Below are positions 44,204 through 53,079 of a stretch of DNA of 64,000 nucleotides, in pieces. The stretch is taken from positions 186,001 to 250,000 of the forward strand of contig CAYYXG010000001.1 of NCBI GenBank assembly GCA_964475595.1, in the 5' to 3' direction. The DNA is from RGEC01 sp964475595 (GTDB taxonomy: Bacteria; Bacteroidota; Bacteroidia; NS11-12g; UBA955). Positions within the stretch are counted from its first letter, which is position 1; each line of letters opens with the position of its first letter. A program made the position numbers and the translations under genes. Below the pieces are notes generated by a model. That model saw only the letters and a program-made list of their open reading frames with translations. It did not search any database and was not told the DNA's origin.

Positions 44204-45331
44204 TCATGCTCCAATCCAATCCAGGTAGTTACGCTGGTTAATCAGATGAAACGGCACCTCGGGGTATCCTTTGGCAAAGGCAACGGGTATCCGGCATTTG
44301 TCATCAGTCCATTTACATTCAAAAGCAGTCAATTGCTTGTTTTCAACCTCGATCAGGTCGATTCCCTGCTGGTCGTAGGTTCGCCAGAAATAGCTTTCTG
44401 TATTATGGCCATGGTAGGCATGATACTTGTTTCTTTCAGACAGGATGTACTGTTCCCATAGCGCTCCGACATCCCTGCGCACGGCCAGTGGCCGGAAATC
44501 GCCAATAAGGGCGTTTCGGATCCCATTGTCGGCAAAATACCATTTGCGTCCTTTGGCAACTTCCTTTCTCAGGTTCCCGCTGTATCCGCTGCGACTGAAA
44601 ATAACAAATACTTTGCTCAGCAAATCCAGGTAACGTTCAACGGTGTTTTTACTCATGCCCAGTTGCTGTCCGAGCTCTTGCATAGACACTTCGTTTCCTA
44701 CCTGATGAGCCAGTAATACCAGTAGATTTTTGAGCTTTTGCGAGTTGTTGATTTGCTCAAACATCAATATATCCTTCAGTAAATAGGTGTTTACCAGTTC
44801 TCGCAGATAGTCAGTTTTTTCTTTGTAGGTTTTCAACTGGCTTATTTCCGGGTAGCTGCCCAGGATGAGCCTGTCTTCCAGGTTTTGCCGGGTTTGTAGC
44901 ACGCTTTCCTTTTGCTTCCATTCCATTTGAGCAAGCGGAAATAAGTGAAAGTTGAGCGTTCTTCCTACCAGGGGATTTCCCATTTTTTCAATGTCAAATG
45001 CAGATGAGCCGGTAAGAATGACATGCAGCGGTTTTATGTTGTCAATCATCAGCTTCACCTTGCGTGCAACATCGGGAATGAACTTTGCCTCGTCTATGAT
45101 CAACAGGCGGTAGCCCTCCAGTATTTTGCGATAGTTGGCTATGGTTCGGTTTTCCAGCAGTATGTGGGTGTCGTTGTCCTCGCCGTTTAGCCAGAGCGTG
45201 TTTTTTTGCTTCTTGCTATATAGGGTTTGAAGTAGTTCGGTTTTGCCCACGCGGCGCGCTCCCAGCAACAACGAAACTTTTTGTTTGCTGAGGTTGTCCT
45301 CCATGATTTTTAGCAATTTCCGATCAAACAC
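44204..45331 (-). CDS. AAA ATPase with C-terminal DUF4143 domain
   Basis: 375 residues, GTG start. Walker A LLLGARRVGKTE (22-32), Walker B LLIIDEAKFIPD (about 96-107), a sensor-like ILTGSSAFDIEK, then a winged-helix-like segment (ELGQQLGMSKNTVERYLDLL) and the DUF4143 C-terminus WEQYILSERNKYHAYHG ... ELIEVENKQLTAFECKW. Proteins of this kind are sporadically distributed and often occur as accessory or toxin-like modules with unproven function. The start is preceded by a complete promoter. A pair of inverted repeats overlaps its -33 region. Confidence 0.9.
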   Translation of the reverse strand: MFDRKLLKIMEDNLSKQKVSLLLGARRVGKTELLQTLYSKKQKNTLWLNGEDNDTHILLENRTIANYRKILEGYRLLIIDEAKFIPDVARKVKLMIDNIKPLHVILTGSSAFDIEKMGNPLVGRTLNFHLFPLAQMEWKQKESVLQTRQNLEDRLILGSYPEISQLKTYKEKTDYLRELVNTYLLKDILMFEQINNSQKLKNLLVLLAHQVGNEVSMQELGQQLGMSKNTVERYLDLLSKVFVIFSRSGYSGNLRKEVAKGRKWYFADNGIRNALIGDFRPLAVRRDVGALWEQYILSERNKYHAYHGHNTESYFWRTYDQQGIDLIEVENKQLTAFECKWTDDKCRIPVAFAKGYPEVPFHLINQRNYLDWIGA

Positions 45332-45335
45332 ACTT

Positions 45336-45367
45336 CAAAATTACTAAAAAAAGATTAAAACAGTCAA
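45336..45367 (-). promoter_or_regulatory. Promoter of the AAA/DUF4143 gene
   Basis: Minus-strand TTG (45367-45365), 21 bases, TAATTTTG (45343-45336). The box ends 4 bases before the GTG start, so the transcript is probably leaderless. The inverted repeat AGTCA-N6-TGACT (45362-45377) overlaps the -33 element and could be an operator. Confidence 0.55.
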
Positions 45368-45474
45368 TCAAATGACTAAAATAATGTAAAAAACGTCAAT
45401 AGACTGACAGAATTTATATTTTTAACGATTGTGGTTCGCCTGATAATTAGTGCTTAGACCCTTTATTTATATGG

Positions 45475-46620
45475 TTAAACGGCTTTTAGGGCAACTTCCA
45501 GATCCTGAATCAGGTCGTCAAGGTGTTCTATGCCTACGCTCAGGCGGATTAGCGAATCTTTTAATCCCGATGCTTCCCGTTGTTCCTTGGGAATACTGGC
45601 ATGGGTCATGGTTGCTGGATGTCCCACCAGACTTTCCACCCCGCCCAGACTTTCCGCAAGCGAAAAAAGATGCGTGTTTTTTAGGAATTTCATGGCAGAT
45701 GATACGGAATCATCCTTCAAGGTAAATGAGATCATTCCGCCAAAACCCCGCATCTGTTTTTTGGCTACTGAATGTCCCGGATGCTCTTCAAAACCCGGCC
45801 AATATACAGTCCCTACTTTTGGATGAGCCTTCAGCCAATGCGCAATGGCAGCCCCATTCTCACAATGCCTTTGCATGCGCACGTGCAGGGTTTTTATACC
45901 TCGCAGCACTAAAAAGCAATCCTGAGGGCCGGGTGTGGCACCACAGCTGTTTTGTATAAATGCCAGACGGTCTCTAAGCGACGGATCATTCACACAAAGT
46001 GCTCCGAGCACCACATCGCTGTGTCCATTGATATATTTGGTGGCACTGTGCATCACAATATCAGCGCCATATTCGGCAGGATTTTGCAGGTAAGGGCTGG
46101 CAAAAGTATTGTCTACCACCACTAAAGCCCCGGTAGCTTTGCCAATCCGGCAAACCGCTTCTATATCAATAATTCTCAGTAAAGGATTGGTAGGAGTTTC
46201 TGCCCATATCATTTTAGTATTGGGGGTAATGGCTTTTTGAACATTTTCAGCATCGGTCATATCAACGAAGTGAAACCGAATGCCATAGGGCTCAAATACT
46301 TTGGTGAAAAGACGATAAGTACCACCGTATAAATCGTTGGTGCTAATTACTTCATCGCCGGGTTTTAGCAATTTTACGCAGGCATCTACTGCGCCCATGC
46401 CTGTGCTGAAACACAATCCGTAATTCATGCCTTCCAGGGCCGCCAGATTTTTCTGTAATACATCCCTGGTAGGATTTTGGGTTCTCGCATATTCATACCC
46501 TTTGTGTTCTCCGGGTGCGGCCTGAACATAGGTGCTGGTCTGAAAAATGGGAGTCATAATGGCGCCTGTTGTTGGATCAGGTTCAATGCCGGCATGTAAT
46601 ACCTTGGTTTCGATGTGCAT
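45475..46620 (-). CDS. Trans-sulfuration PLP enzyme (cystathionine gamma-synthase / gamma-lyase type)
   Basis: 381 residues from ATG 46620 (MHIETKVLHAGIEPDP); the open frame upstream is longer but this is the family start. Motifs: YEYARTQNPTRDVLQKNLAALEG, GDEVISTNDLYGGTYRLF, VVVDNTFASPYLQNP, and the PLP lysine in HSATKYINGHSDVVLGAL. The C-terminal domain ends in LAESLGGVESLVGHP and LSVGIEHLDDLIQDL. Whether it makes cystathionine (gamma-synthase) or cleaves it (gamma-lyase) cannot be settled from motifs. TTAATTTG, a near-consensus -7 box, ends 4 bases before the ATG. Confidence 0.92.
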   Translation of the reverse strand: MHIETKVLHAGIEPDPTTGAIMTPIFQTSTYVQAAPGEHKGYEYARTQNPTRDVLQKNLAALEGMNYGLCFSTGMGAVDACVKLLKPGDEVISTNDLYGGTYRLFTKVFEPYGIRFHFVDMTDAENVQKAITPNTKMIWAETPTNPLLRIIDIEAVCRIGKATGALVVVDNTFASPYLQNPAEYGADIVMHSATKYINGHSDVVLGALCVNDPSLRDRLAFIQNSCGATPGPQDCFLVLRGIKTLHVRMQRHCENGAAIAHWLKAHPKVGTVYWPGFEEHPGHSVAKKQMRGFGGMISFTLKDDSVSSAMKFLKNTHLFSLAESLGGVESLVGHPATMTHASIPKEQREASGLKDSLIRLSVGIEHLDDLIQDLEVALKAV

Positions 46621-46675
46621 GCTGCAAATTAACGGTTCGCAGATGAATTGTCTATCCACCGTTTATGCACCTGCA

Positions 46676-47287
46676 TTATTTTTGGATTCGGATCAGGGTA
46701 GTTCCGGTTCCAATGATTTCATATAATTCTGAAATATCCGCGTTTTTTAAGGATATGCATCCCTTGGTCCAAGGAATGCCACTGCTGACTAGAAAATCGT
46801 TGCCTTCCACCACACCATGTATCCCAATTTCTCCGCCAATCTGTGCATGCTGGGGTATAAGTCCGGCTTTTTTGGCCTGCCAATGTTTCTTTCTTGAATC
46901 GTCTGTTGGGTAATTAATCCACATAAAGTATTTCCAGCTTTTGTGCGGATATTTGGACTGAATGATAAAATCACCTTCCGGTGTTAAATTGTCGCCTTGC
47001 ATGCGTTTATCTGCAAGACTATTTGAACCTAGGGCTACTGGATAAGATTTCAATATCCGGTCATTGTGCCGTAAATATAATTTTTTCTCAGATTTGTCAA
47101 TCAACACCACCACGTATCGCGCCTCAATTCCATTGTCTTTCATGTATTTTTTTACATCCTTGATTTCAGGTTCGCTTTTGGTCTCTGAATGAATGGCCGG
47201 GCTTACATCGGCAGGGTGGTTTGCACAATTAAAGAATCCTAATAAAATGGTGCACAAGCAAGCATAAAAAATAAAATGATACCGCAT
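46676..47287 (-). CDS. L,D-transpeptidase (YkuD domain)
   Basis: 203 residues. The N-terminus is a signal peptide ending in a possible lipobox (LLGFFNC, Cys21), so it may be a lipoprotein. The YkuD fold spans about 55-203 with the catalytic H157 (IGIHGVV) and C177 in SSGIPWTKGCISLKN, matching H-x14-20-S/T-x-G-C-x-S-L. It cross-links or anchors peptidoglycan by L,D-bonds in the periplasm. It is likely cotranscribed with purN, whose stop is 31 bases before it. Confidence 0.92.
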   Translation of the reverse strand: MRYHFIFYACLCTILLGFFNCANHPADVSPAIHSETKSEPEIKDVKKYMKDNGIEARYVVVLIDKSEKKLYLRHNDRILKSYPVALGSNSLADKRMQGDNLTPEGDFIIQSKYPHKSWKYFMWINYPTDDSRKKHWQAKKAGLIPQHAQIGGEIGIHGVVEGNDFLVSSGIPWTKGCISLKNADISELYEIIGTGTTLIRIQK

Positions 47288-47318
47288 AATCTTAATAGTT
47301 TATTATACGGATAACGTA

Positions 47319-47885
47319 TCAAATGCCTAAAATCTTTGAAATGGCTTTAGGGTATAAAGAAAACTCCAGTTTATGGATTTTTTCGGTCACAGAATCCAGG
47401 GTTTCATCGGGCTGCAGACTGAATGACTCTTGCAGTACAATTTCTCCTTCATCATACTTTTCATTAACCATGTGAATGGTAATGCCATGGGATTTTTCTC
47501 CATTTTGTAAAACTGCCCGGTGTACATGTTCTCCATACATGCCTTTGCCACCATAGGCAGGCAATAGCGCAGGGTGTATGTTTAAAATCCGGTTTTTGTA
47601 TTTTTTTACCAGTCTGTCTGGGAAGAGCCATAAAAATCCGGCCAGTACAATGATATCCGGCCTGTAGTGCTCCAGTTGTTCGTCCAGAAAACCTTGATGC
47701 AGGCAATGTTCTTTGCTGAATAATACCACAGGAACTCCCCATTGCTTCGCCCTAGCAATTACCCCGGCTTCCGGTTTGTTACAAAATATGGCTGTAACTC
47801 GGGCCTTAGGACATTCAGCAAAGTGGCGGATGATGTTCTCAGCATTGGTTCCGCTACCGGAGGCAAAAATTACGATGGATTTCAT
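47319..47885 (-). CDS. purN: Phosphoribosylglycinamide formyltransferase (GART)
   Basis: 188 residues, family length. The N-terminus KSIVIFASGSGTNAENII is the GAR-binding loop. The active-site set is NIHPALLPAYGGKGMYGEHVHRAV (Asn-His) and HGITIHMVNEKYDEGEIV (the Asp). It transfers a formyl group from 10-formyl-THF to GAR in purine synthesis. It overlaps none of its neighbours but starts 3 bases after the DUF4837 stop, so the two are cotranscribed. Confidence 0.95.
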   Translation of the reverse strand: MKSIVIFASGSGTNAENIIRHFAECPKARVTAIFCNKPEAGVIARAKQWGVPVVLFSKEHCLHQGFLDEQLEHYRPDIIVLAGFLWLFPDRLVKKYKNRILNIHPALLPAYGGKGMYGEHVHRAVLQNGEKSHGITIHMVNEKYDEGEIVLQESFSLQPDETLDSVTEKIHKLEFSLYPKAISKILGI

Positions 47886-47887
47886 GC

Positions 47888-48946
47888 TCAGTGGAAGACG
47901 ATACTTGCAGCCATTAGATCGAAGGTTCTGTAGAAAGAAAGTTTTGGCATATCCGGTGCGTGCATAAAACCATCTATAGCAATGATTCGACGGTTGGCCT
48001 TGTCGTGAAAAAAATAACGGGCAAAGGGTCCTCTGCGGAAAGTGCCCTCTTCAGTATACCAACCGCGCAATATGTTTACCGAGTTTTTACCCATTTTTAC
48101 ATCTTTTTCCCAAATCAGCGGAAATAATTTGCTTTCACTCACCGCCACACGGGTTCCTTCAGTGTTTTTCACATATTTGTCGGTAAAATAATTACGATTT
48201 GCTTTTGCCTTATCCGGATTGTCAATCAATACCGAGTCGCTGAAAATGTTAATGAATAGGTGCCGGTAGAATCTGGGTGTTTCCTGCCAGAGCCATACCA
48301 CCTCCGAATTACTAAATTCAAGCCTGAACTGGGGTGAAAAGGCAAATGAAAATCCGTACTTACCTTGAATTAAACGGCTTATACTATCACAGTATTCATT
48401 GGGCATCAGGTTGCCGGGCAGACCCTGTTGCAGCTCGTTTTCGAGGAATTCTTTTTCCAGTGTCTGGGCCAGTGAAATAAAATCTTCCATCAGTGAATTT
48501 GTTTCACAGCGAATTACGGTCTGGTTTTGAGCCCATATATTTTTGTAAACATAAAGCTGAAAACCTCGACCATTAATGGTTTTGACGATATCCTTTTTTT
48601 CAAGATCGCTGCTATATTTTCCGGCTGTTTTATCATCAATCTCCATTACCAGAATCATGGGTGATTGTTTCTCAATGCCCTCAATGCTTTGCGGGCGTCC
48701 AAACCAAAATTGTATGGAAGGTTCAAATTCCTGTTTTTCTGCTTTTTCTGCTTTTAAAAGTATGGGTGAAAAACGATTAAAAGTACGCTCAAATGCCGTT
48801 TTAACAGCTTCCTGATCATTTTCATTAGATACCACCAATACCTCAGAAGGGGAGCCTTCGGTTGGGGGCAGATCGGTGGTTTCTTTTCTTGTACACGATG
48901 AAAAAATGGCAATTACAACCCAAAGAATGGTGATGTGGAACTTCAT
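47888..48946 (-). CDS. DUF4837 family lipoprotein, function unknown
   Basis: 352 residues from ATG 48946 (MKFHITILWVVIAIFSSC). The signal peptide ends in the lipobox IFSSC, so it is probably an outer-membrane or periplasmic lipoprotein. The family signature EGSPSEVLVVSNENDQ follows, then an alpha/beta region (GRGFQLYVYKNIWAQNQTV) and a C-terminal RGPFARYFFHDKANRRIIAIDGFMHAP segment typical of DUF4837. The family is restricted to Bacteroidota and has no known role. It heads a run with purN and the transpeptidase. Confidence 0.87.
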   Translation of the reverse strand: MKFHITILWVVIAIFSSCTRKETTDLPPTEGSPSEVLVVSNENDQEAVKTAFERTFNRFSPILLKAEKAEKQEFEPSIQFWFGRPQSIEGIEKQSPMILVMEIDDKTAGKYSSDLEKKDIVKTINGRGFQLYVYKNIWAQNQTVIRCETNSLMEDFISLAQTLEKEFLENELQQGLPGNLMPNEYCDSISRLIQGKYGFSFAFSPQFRLEFSNSEVVWLWQETPRFYRHLFINIFSDSVLIDNPDKAKANRNYFTDKYVKNTEGTRVAVSESKLFPLIWEKDVKMGKNSVNILRGWYTEEGTFRRGPFARYFFHDKANRRIIAIDGFMHAPDMPKLSFYRTFDLMAASIVFH

Positions 48947-49007
48947 TGGAGCAAATTTCACCAATTGCCGTAAATAAATTGTCACAAGTAAAAGATAAAT
49001 GCTGAAA

Positions 49008-50237
49008 TTACCCTTGTCGGTTATTGACCCATTGCATTTTATAGATTATCAAGGTTCTTCCCAATGGGGCGTAATTGCTTTTCAAGCTATTCCATGCTTT
49101 GATTTGTTGCACGGTCACACCATGTTTTCTGGCGATACTATACAAGGTTTGCCCTTTTTGAACTTTATGATAGGAGGGAAGCCACTTTTGAACATACGCG
49201 GGTTTGTTGGCCTCTTCGATGGCTTTTTCTCTGCGGGCAAAGGCATATATGCTGTCTTTTTCTGCCATGAACTGCATGCTGATATCGTAGGGTAGGAGCA
49301 GGTGATGCGTTTGAGAACCCGGAGTGCTTTTCTTGAGAAATTCCCGGTTGTATCCTACAATTTCATCTTCGGATATATGGAGATAACGTGCAATAATGCC
49401 CATACTGATAGCGCTGTCCACGGGCGTTTTTACCAGCAATGCAGAGCGTTCGTTGTGATTGAAGGTTGAGTACCGGGTAAAGCTCAATACGTAAGCAGCA
49501 GCGATAAACTTGGGTACATATTGCTGGGTTTCACGCGGCAGAAATGGCATGATAGACCAAAAATCTTTCTTGCCGCCTGAACGGTTTATGGCTTTTTGAA
49601 CATTGCCGGGTCCACAGTTGTAGGATGCTATGGCCATCAGCCAGTCTCCAAACTGGTTGTAGCTGTTTCTGAAATATTCACATGCTTTTTCTGTGCTTTG
49701 TACAATGCCTTTTCGTTCGTCAATGCTGTAATCAATGCGCATACCCATACTTCGGCCGGTATAGGGCATAAACTGCCAAAGTCCTGTAGCGCCGCACCAG
49801 CTAACCGCATTGGGGTTTAGGTGACTTTCTATAATGCTTACATATTTCAGTTCCTGTGGCAGATTGTATTTATCCAAAACCTGCTCGTAAATAGGGAAAT
49901 ACAGTTGCATACGTTTATGTAGCATGTCGTAAAAACTGCTATTCTGCGCCATCAGATAGCGTATGTGAAGCGCCACATGTTGATTGTAGGGGAATGCAAT
50001 GCTGCTCCCCAGCTGGTTCATCTGCGATTTAAAAATATCGTGGTTAAGCTGATGGTGATTGAATGAATCACTCAACGGCAGGTGCGATGGAATGTTTTCG
50101 TAAAGGAGCTGGGTAAGACTATCTATCTTGTCTATATTGGTTTCCATGGTGGGCCCTATGGGTGCCTGTGCCAATGCAGCAAAAGGACTTAAGATAGCCG
50201 CGAGCATGGAGATGATGGTATGTAACGTCAATCGCAT
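49008..50237 (-). CDS. LysM-containing lytic transglycosylase (MltD-like)
   Basis: 409 residues with a signal peptide (LTLHTIISMLAAILSPFAALA). The SLT domain has KYVSIIESHLNPNAVSWCGATGLWQFMP with the catalytic Glu137 and the later IASYNCGPGNVQKAI. A single LysM repeat closes the protein (YHKVQKGQTLYSIARKHGV). It cleaves peptidoglycan glycan strands with 1,6-anhydro formation in the periplasm. A TAAATTCG near-consensus -7 box lies 16 bases before the ATG. It is divergent from the alanine dehydrogenase gene. Confidence 0.94.
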   Translation of the reverse strand: MRLTLHTIISMLAAILSPFAALAQAPIGPTMETNIDKIDSLTQLLYENIPSHLPLSDSFNHHQLNHDIFKSQMNQLGSSIAFPYNQHVALHIRYLMAQNSSFYDMLHKRMQLYFPIYEQVLDKYNLPQELKYVSIIESHLNPNAVSWCGATGLWQFMPYTGRSMGMRIDYSIDERKGIVQSTEKACEYFRNSYNQFGDWLMAIASYNCGPGNVQKAINRSGGKKDFWSIMPFLPRETQQYVPKFIAAAYVLSFTRYSTFNHNERSALLVKTPVDSAISMGIIARYLHISEDEIVGYNREFLKKSTPGSQTHHLLLPYDISMQFMAEKDSIYAFARREKAIEEANKPAYVQKWLPSYHKVQKGQTLYSIARKHGVTVQQIKAWNSLKSNYAPLGRTLIIYKMQWVNNRQG

Positions 50238-50327
50238 GGTAAGTTCCGCAGAGCGAATTTATAAAATAAACCTAAAATTAAGCAAAAAGCGTACCATGTA
50301 TAACGTACACAAAAGGAAAAATATTAT

Positions 50328-50335
50328 TATCTTTG
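50328..50335 (+). promoter_or_regulatory. -7 promoter box TATCTTTG of the alanine dehydrogenase gene
   Basis: Exact TAnnTTTG match, 81 bases before the ATG, giving an unusually long leader of about 75 bases. Just upstream are TGTA/TACA (50297-50309) and two GTAC copies (50291 and 50305). Confidence 0.35.
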
Positions 50336-50416
50336 TGTAGTTAGTCTCATGCTCAAGATGGCTGTGCACTTGCATAAGATGCTTCTTGTGTATTAAACAG
50401 GACAGGTTAACAATTC

Positions 50417-51637
50417 ATGGCGAAAAAAATTAGTTCAGGATCCGTAAAGGTTTCATCAGAGGCCGAAACGCTGGCACTCCCCATCAGGAAAGATCCACGC
50501 TTTCCGTCTCTTTCCATAGGCATACCCAAAGAAATTACTTTTCAGGAGAACCGGGTTCCTTTAACCCCCTCTGCTGTTCAGTATTTCGTTTCAAACGGCC
50601 ATAAAATACGTATGGAAACCGGTGCCGGTCGCAATGCCAATTTTTCAGATTCTCAGTACAGCGAGTGTGGGGCTGAAATAGCCTACAATGCCAAGGAAGT
50701 GTATGAATCCGACATCATATTGAAAGTGGATCCACCTACTTCCAGAGAAGTAGAATGGATGAGGCCCGGACAACTGCTCATCTCAGCACTGCAAATCAAT
50801 CAGCTGGATGAGACCCTGCTGAGAAAAATGATGGATAAACGCATTAATGCCTTGGCCTATGAATTTTTGGAGGATGATTCCGGCGCATTGCCCATCATAC
50901 GCGCCATGAGCGAGATTGCAGGCACCGCCAGTATTTTAATTGCTGCCGAATACCTGAACAATACCCACATCGGGAAGGGGGAACTTTTGGGGGGATTTGC
51001 CGGTGTACCGCCTACGCAGGTGGTGGTGATCGGAGCCGGTGCAGTTGGCGAATTTGCCACCAAGGCGGCGCTGGGTCTCGGGGCCAATGTGAAGGTATTT
51101 GATAACAAAATGTATCGCCTGCGCCGCATACAGAAGAGTTTTGGTTTTCATTTGTATACCAGCACCATACAACCTCGGGTACTCCAAAGTGCCCTTGAAA
51201 GTGCGGATGTTGTCATAGGCGCCCTTTCCGGGAAAGGGGCCAGAAGCCCGGTAGTGGTGACAGAAGAGATGGTAAGCCGCATGCGTGCCAATAGCGTAAT
51301 TATTGATGTAGCCATCGACAGGGGCGGTAATTTTGAATCCAGCGATATTACCACTCACGAGAAGCCCGTTTTCAAAAAGCACGATGTAATTCATTATTGT
51401 GTTCCCAACATTGCCAGCCGTGTTAGCCGCACCGCCAGCTATGCCCTTAGCAATGTGTTTACACCCTTGCTGGATGAAATGGCCAATCTGGGCGGATTTG
51501 CTGATTACCTGAGACAAAAACCGGGCATCAGAAAAGGAACGTATTTATTCAAAGGTAGTCTGACCAACCGAGATCTGGCCGATAAATTCGGTATTCGCTG
51601 CCATGACATCGATTTGATGGCAGGGATGTACCTCTAA
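50417..51637 (+). CDS. ald: Alanine dehydrogenase
   Basis: 406 residues, slightly longer than the usual ~370 because of an N-terminal extension of about 30 residues (KKISSGSVKVSSEAETLAL). The core has GIPKEITFQENRVPLTPSAV, METGAGRNANFSDSQY, the Rossmann loop VVVIGAGAVGEFATKAALGLGA, and NVVIDVAIDRGGNFESS-like sequence near the end. It oxidises alanine to pyruvate with NAD+, or the reverse. The catalytic Lys (VDPP-type) and His are in the expected blocks. It is a single gene, convergent with the GT39 gene. Confidence 0.92.
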   Translation: MAKKISSGSVKVSSEAETLALPIRKDPRFPSLSIGIPKEITFQENRVPLTPSAVQYFVSNGHKIRMETGAGRNANFSDSQYSECGAEIAYNAKEVYESDIILKVDPPTSREVEWMRPGQLLISALQINQLDETLLRKMMDKRINALAYEFLEDDSGALPIIRAMSEIAGTASILIAAEYLNNTHIGKGELLGGFAGVPPTQVVVIGAGAVGEFATKAALGLGANVKVFDNKMYRLRRIQKSFGFHLYTSTIQPRVLQSALESADVVIGALSGKGARSPVVVTEEMVSRMRANSVIIDVAIDRGGNFESSDITTHEKPVFKKHDVIHYCVPNIASRVSRTASYALSNVFTPLLDEMANLGGFADYLRQKPGIRKGTYLFKGSLTNRDLADKFGIRCHDIDLMAGMYL

Positions 51638-51646
51638 TAAATACTT

Positions 51647-53071
51647 TTACTTTTCTATAATTTGTATTTCAGCCATTAATAGCTCTTTCCTCAACGCCTG
51701 CCATGAGGCAAAATCTTCTCTTGCCATGAATATCTGATGCATGTCACCCAAAACTTCATTAGGTTCTACAACCATAAATGAATATCCATTTCGATTGAGA
51801 TTATTCAGGTAAAAAGATACATCCGTATTAAACGCATTGCAATACACCCCATATTTTTGGGTTTTTGAAAACGTGTGGTTTTTTAAGTATGCCACCAGCA
51901 ATTCCTTTTTGTTGGGATTGCTTTGATGATTGTGTGAAAGTACCGTACCATAGGCAGATTTTACCTGAAAAAACAGTCCAATAGCAACAATGGTAAATGA
52001 TAATTTAGGGAAACCGGCACACAACCGGTCAATCCAGTCATTGAGAAAATGTGCCATGCATATCACCAAAGGAAAAATCAGGGGTAAATCATACCAAAAG
52101 TTTTTACTGTGGCTGAAGCTGATAATGGGCAGCGTAAAACAAATGGTGGCAAGTCCCAAACGTGAAAATGGTTTATGCTTCCATTTAAAAGCAACCCAAA
52201 CCAGTGATACTATGCCTGCATACAAAAACCCTTGCAGACGCCCTGAGAAACCTTTTAGGTAGTATAATACATCAGTATTTGCATTGTTTTTTGATGTAAA
52301 ACGCCCCATCCATTCTTCCAGGTTGACCATGTGAATATAGCCGGGCTGTAGTTGCTCACGAACCCAATAGTAGCTTGCAATGCATATACCTGAGCAGGCA
52401 AAAGGAACCATCCATTTAAATGTAAATAGATTTTTACGGTAATTGGCATCCAAGAGGGCCAAAGCCAAAATTCCGGGCAAAATAAAGCCCACGGCAATAC
52501 TTTTGGTGAGCCAGCCCAGTAATAGGCCCAGTGCAGAAATCCATGCCCAGTGCATTTTCCCTGATGTTAGAAACAGGTACGAAGCCACTAAAATTAAGGC
52601 TTGAAAAAAGCACAGCATGGCATCATGGTCGCCGAATAAGAAACCGTGCGGATGCAACGTGGCTGGGATGGTGATAGCGGTTACGGCACAAAACAAGGCA
52701 ACCATTGCACTCACCCCTTCCCGGTAAAGGAACCAAAATGCCAGGTAAGCAATGCCTAGTGCAGCCATTGCAGAGGGGAATCGGATACCAAATTCGGTAA
52801 CGCCCCAAATTTTTGTTGAAAGGCACTGAGCCCAGATGAGCAATGGGGGCTTTAATTCCCAAGTTTCTGGATTTCCATGATAGTAGCGTACCAGCCACTG
52901 GCCGTTTTGCAACATTTCCTGGGTGTTGACGGCATTTCTGGCCTCATCCCATTGCTGAATGATGGGTGCTGATAATGAATGAATGTATAGGAAATACCAG
53001 ATGCAGGTGATGACCAGCAATGAGGCCATTTGGTGCTTTACGGAAAAGTGAATATTCCTGATGCCCTGCAT
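51647..53071 (-). CDS. GT39-like (ArnT/PMT) glycosyltransferase, membrane
   Basis: 474 residues, polytopic with about ten membrane helices. The family motif WDEARNAVNTQEML (the acidic first-loop motif D-E) is at residues ~41-54, followed by a luminal WELKPPLLIWAQCLS and PSAMAALGIAYLAFWF. The architecture fits undecaprenyl-phosphate or dolichol-phosphate-linked sugar transferases (GT39/ArnT). Acceptor and donor are unknown; lipid A or surface glycan modification are likely. The start could also be a downstream ATG at residue 12. It lies 8 bases after the signal peptidase gene. Confidence 0.82.
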   Translation of the reverse strand: MQGIRNIHFSVKHQMASLLVITCIWYFLYIHSLSAPIIQQWDEARNAVNTQEMLQNGQWLVRYYHGNPETWELKPPLLIWAQCLSTKIWGVTEFGIRFPSAMAALGIAYLAFWFLYREGVSAMVALFCAVTAITIPATLHPHGFLFGDHDAMLCFFQALILVASYLFLTSGKMHWAWISALGLLLGWLTKSIAVGFILPGILALALLDANYRKNLFTFKWMVPFACSGICIASYYWVREQLQPGYIHMVNLEEWMGRFTSKNNANTDVLYYLKGFSGRLQGFLYAGIVSLVWVAFKWKHKPFSRLGLATICFTLPIISFSHSKNFWYDLPLIFPLVICMAHFLNDWIDRLCAGFPKLSFTIVAIGLFFQVKSAYGTVLSHNHQSNPNKKELLVAYLKNHTFSKTQKYGVYCNAFNTDVSFYLNNLNRNGYSFMVVEPNEVLGDMHQIFMAREDFASWQALRKELLMAEIQIIEK

Positions 53072-53079
53072 TCGGCACT

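Noticed and set aside
44204..45331. AAA/DUF4143 protein as part of a new defence system
   Set aside because: It stands beside housekeeping genes with no effector or nuclease partner; an orphan of this family is common.
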